NCBI GenBank assembly: GCA_013399855.1
Contig: VXAY01002818.1
Coordinates: forward strand, 356,005-420,004
Origin: Oxyruncus cristatus
Lineage: Eukaryota; Chordata; Aves; Passeriformes; Cotingidae
Reading direction: 5' to 3'
Length of the DNA: 64,000 nt
The notes beneath the pieces were generated by a model that did no database searches, was not told the origin of the DNA, and saw nothing but the letters and a program-made list of their open reading frames with translations. Positions 62,011 to 64,000 of the stretch are shown here, in pieces. The translations under genes were made by a program, and so were the position numbers. Positions within the stretch are counted from its first letter, which is position 1. Every line of letters starts with the position of its first letter.

Positions 62011-62861
62011 CTAGCAGTAAAACTTGCTGAAGCAGTTAGGAAGGATTTATACTAATTAACTTATTCTCAGTCTCTGTCTACAAATTATTTTATTTTGCAT
62101 AAGAACTGATACAAGCATGCAGAATCTTAGGTTTTTTTGTTACAGCTTGTTAAATCCTGTATTATGGGAGAAATATATAAATTATTTCTTAGATAAAAAC
62201 AAATTGTTTTTTCTTCTTTAGATTTCTATCAGACAACTTGGTTTTCTACAACATGATTTCGAAATACATATTTTGAAGAAAAACAGACTGTAAAGAGCTG
62301 CTCATTCACATCATTGCACACATATAATGTATAGGAGAAATGTAACGCTGATGACAAAATTAATTAGAGTTTACCCAAATGTCAGAGTCATTTCTTCTCA
62401 CAAATTCTGAGTGGTGAAGATACTCTGCTGTGAACAGTAGTGGATGTTTGACAGACACATATGGCAGAGAGTGAAATAGGGTCTCCTGCAAAAAGGGCCA
62501 TGGCTGCAGTACAAAGTCACTCAAGAAGCACTGCCAAATCATTCAGGCCTTGGATTTAATCAATATCATGAGTTTTCCTAGAAAAGGTTTTTATATATCC
62601 CCAAATACAGGATACTCCCTGAAATATAAAATTGTGAATACGAAAATCAGGTAGGAAGTATGTAGTCCACTCTCCTGACATTGTTTTACAAGTAACTCCA
62701 TTTCCCGTGTACAGTGCAGTACTTGCTGCTAAAAACTCCAATTGCTTAGGTAACAGTAGCTAAGAATTTGTCAATGTGCAGATGCATAGGAGAGGATGGA
62801 CTGTTGTTTTATCACTTTTGCAAGGATTAGGTAGACCAAACATTTCAAGGAATTTAATCAA

Positions 62862-63383
62862 TGGGTAAGAATCCGGGGAAAGGCCAACAAGGCCAACATG
62901 CTCGTGGGAGTCTGTTATAGGCCACACAATCAGGATGAAGAGGTGGATGAATTATTCTATAAGCAGCTGGTGGATGTTTCAAGATCACCAACCATTGTTC
63001 TTCTGGGAGACTTTAAACTTCCGGATGTCTGCTGGGAACTCAACATGGTGGAGAAGAGGCAGTCTAGGAGGTTCTTGGAGTGTATGGAGGAGAGCTTCTG
63101 GTCACAGCTAGTGAGCAAGCCTACAAGGGTTAGGGCCCTGCTGGACCTGCTGTTTACAAACAGAGAAGGGCCAGTGGGAGATGTGATGGTCAGAAGCCAT
63201 CTGGGGTCCAGTGACCACGAAATGATGGAATTTTCAATACGCAGTGAAACAAGGAGGGGTACCAACAAAACCACTACCCTGGACTTCCAGAGGGCAGACT
63301 TCAGTCAATTTAGGATGCTGATTCGGAGAGAACCTTGGAAAACAGCCCTAAAAAACAAAGGGGTCCAGGATGGATGGACATAA
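62862..63383 (+). pseudogene. CR1 ORF2 endonuclease domain relic
   Basis: This is the longest recognisable coding remnant in the window. It would be the apurinic/apyrimidinic-type endonuclease that nicks target DNA for CR1 target-primed reverse transcription. From the ATG at 62898, residues 4-9 (GVCYRP), 34-42 (VLLGDFKLP), 81-88 (LLDLLFTN) and 104-109 (SSDHEM) match the family's blocks in order. The frame is open upstream to at least 62862, so that ATG is internal rather than a true start. The family's GDFN motif reads GDFK here (residue 40), losing the catalytic asparagine, while the Asp-His pair of SDH is kept. The frame ends at TAA 63381-63383, and the linker downstream needs other frames. 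It is inactive. Confidence 0.93.
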
Positions 63384-63656
63384 TTCAAGAAAGAAATCTT
63401 GAAGGCATAGGAGCGGGTTGTCCCTATGTGCCGAAAGATGAACCAGTGGGAAGATGACTGGCCTAGCTGGTCAGGGAGCTTTTGCCAGAACTCAGGGAAA
63501 ATAAGAGGGTTTATCACCTTGGAAAAAAGAGCAGGCAACTCAGGAAGTGTTTAAGGATGTCATTAGGTCATGCAAAAAAAAATTAGAAAGGCAAAAGCAC
63601 AATTTGAACTTAATCTGGCCACTTCTGGAGAGGATAATAAAAAGTGTTATTATAAA

Positions 63657-63788
63657 AAGATCAATAGCAAAAGGAGGAGCAAGGAAAACCTCCGTTCTTT
63701 ATTGGACATGGGGGGAATATAATTACCAAAGATGAAGAAAAGGCTGACGTACTTAACACCTTCCTTACCTCAGTTTTGAAGAATAGGA
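63657..63788. repeat. Direct repeat copy 1 inside CR1, ends at an N
   Basis: 132 bases identical to 63790-63921, separated only by the N at 63789. A normal CR1 has this segment once, so the duplication is very probably a contig-overlap artefact. Confidence 0.95.
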
Positions 63789-63789
63789 N

Positions 63790-63921
63790 AAGATCAATAG
63801 CAAAAGGAGGAGCAAGGAAAACCTCCGTTCTTTATTGGACATGGGGGGAATATAATTACCAAAGATGAAGAAAAGGCTGACGTACTTAACACCTTCCTTA
63901 CCTCAGTTTTGAAGAATAGGA
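63790..63921. repeat. Direct repeat copy 2 inside CR1
   Basis: Identical to 63657-63788. After it the CR1 order continues normally (AGGTCGTCCTCAGGACAACT). Confidence 0.95.
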
Positions 63922-64000
63922 AAGGTCGTCCTCAGGACAACTGGCCTCCTGAGTTGGTAGACAGGGTTGGGGAGCTGAATAGCCCCCCTATAATCCAGGA

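Larger units (their letters stand above)
45265..62839. other. Long gene-free stretch without recognised transposons
   Basis: About 17.6 kb with no CR1 or LTR that I could recognise, unusual compared with the rest of the window. It contains a diverged tandem array (48050-48370), an A/C-rich tract (50675-50714), a G/T-rich tract (53206-53320), a relatively GC-rich part (53860-55080) and a candidate conserved element (61440-62010), all listed separately. Short frames at 49084-49340, 55623-55835, 56059-56307 and 59585-59800 show no domains. The segments at 59590-59760 and 60290-60780 are pyrimidine-rich on the plus strand. Confidence 0.6.
62840..64000 (+). mobile_element. CR1 LINE, ORF2 5' region, runs off window end
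   Basis: This is the endonuclease-to-RT linker part of a CR1, unlike every other copy here, which keeps only 3' sequence. It begins near CAATGGGTAAGAATCCGGGG (WVRIRGKANKAN in translation). It passes through the endonuclease domain, the block GTGCCGAAAGATGAACCAG (63429), AGGATGTCATTAGGTCATGC (63554) and ACTTAACACC (63751), and is cut by the window edge at 64000 before the RT core. Frameshifts and stops follow the first 161-codon frame. The sequence includes a 132-bp duplication around an N that is not part of a normal CR1. Confidence 0.95.

Noticed and set aside
1..64000. CRISPR arrays, operons, bacterial-type genes or phage
   Set aside because: No spaced identical repeats, no dense coding and no ribosome-binding-site-led frames. 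The repeats are vertebrate, avian-type.

Overview
The window looks like nuclear DNA from a bird. The basis is the interspersed repeats: ten CR1 (chicken-repeat 1 LINE) insertions on both strands. Several end in the typical avian CR1 3' tail, repeats of the octamer ATTCTATG on the plus strand or CATAGAAT on the minus strand. There is also one solo LTR with the terminal organisation of the abundant avian ERVL-like LTRs. The species cannot be named from the sequence. The background is AT-rich, with many poly-T, (GTTT)n and other simple tracts.

No intact protein-coding gene, tRNA, rRNA or CRISPR array was found. Open frames are short (at most about 160 codons). The only ones I recognise are decayed pieces of CR1 ORF2, carrying endonuclease and reverse-transcriptase motifs. 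The window is best read as a gene desert or part of a very large intron.

Layout: 1-5992 unique AT-rich DNA. 5993-7157 two plus-strand CR1 3' ends about 0.5 kb apart. 7158-11389 AT-rich DNA with a block resembling a conserved non-coding element. 11390-11838 solo LTR with near-perfect 5-bp target-site duplications. 11839-19730 unique DNA with a GC-rich block, a (TC)n microsatellite and a homeodomain-motif-rich block. 19731-20203 CR1. 20204-29477 unique DNA. 29478-30010 minus-strand CR1. 30011-35346 unique DNA with a strong G-quadruplex motif. 35347-36119 two CR1s head to head. 36120-39588 unique DNA, a possible retro-pseudogene relic, and an N-flanked false duplication. 39589-41809 an old CR1 with a younger CR1 inserted in its reverse-transcriptase region. 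41810-62839 mostly unique DNA with one short CR1, a diverged ~80-bp tandem array, a G/T-rich G-quadruplex tract, a GC-rich block and another element resembling conserved non-coding DNA. 62840-64000 the 5' half of a CR1 ORF2 (endonuclease domain), cut off by the window edge and containing an assembly duplication around an N.

No genes form a pathway here. The content is transposon strata plus candidate regulatory DNA. The best-supported observations are the nested CR1, the solo LTR and the two N-associated assembly duplications. I found no convincing new biological system; the conserved-element and pseudogene candidates are hypotheses that need alignment.
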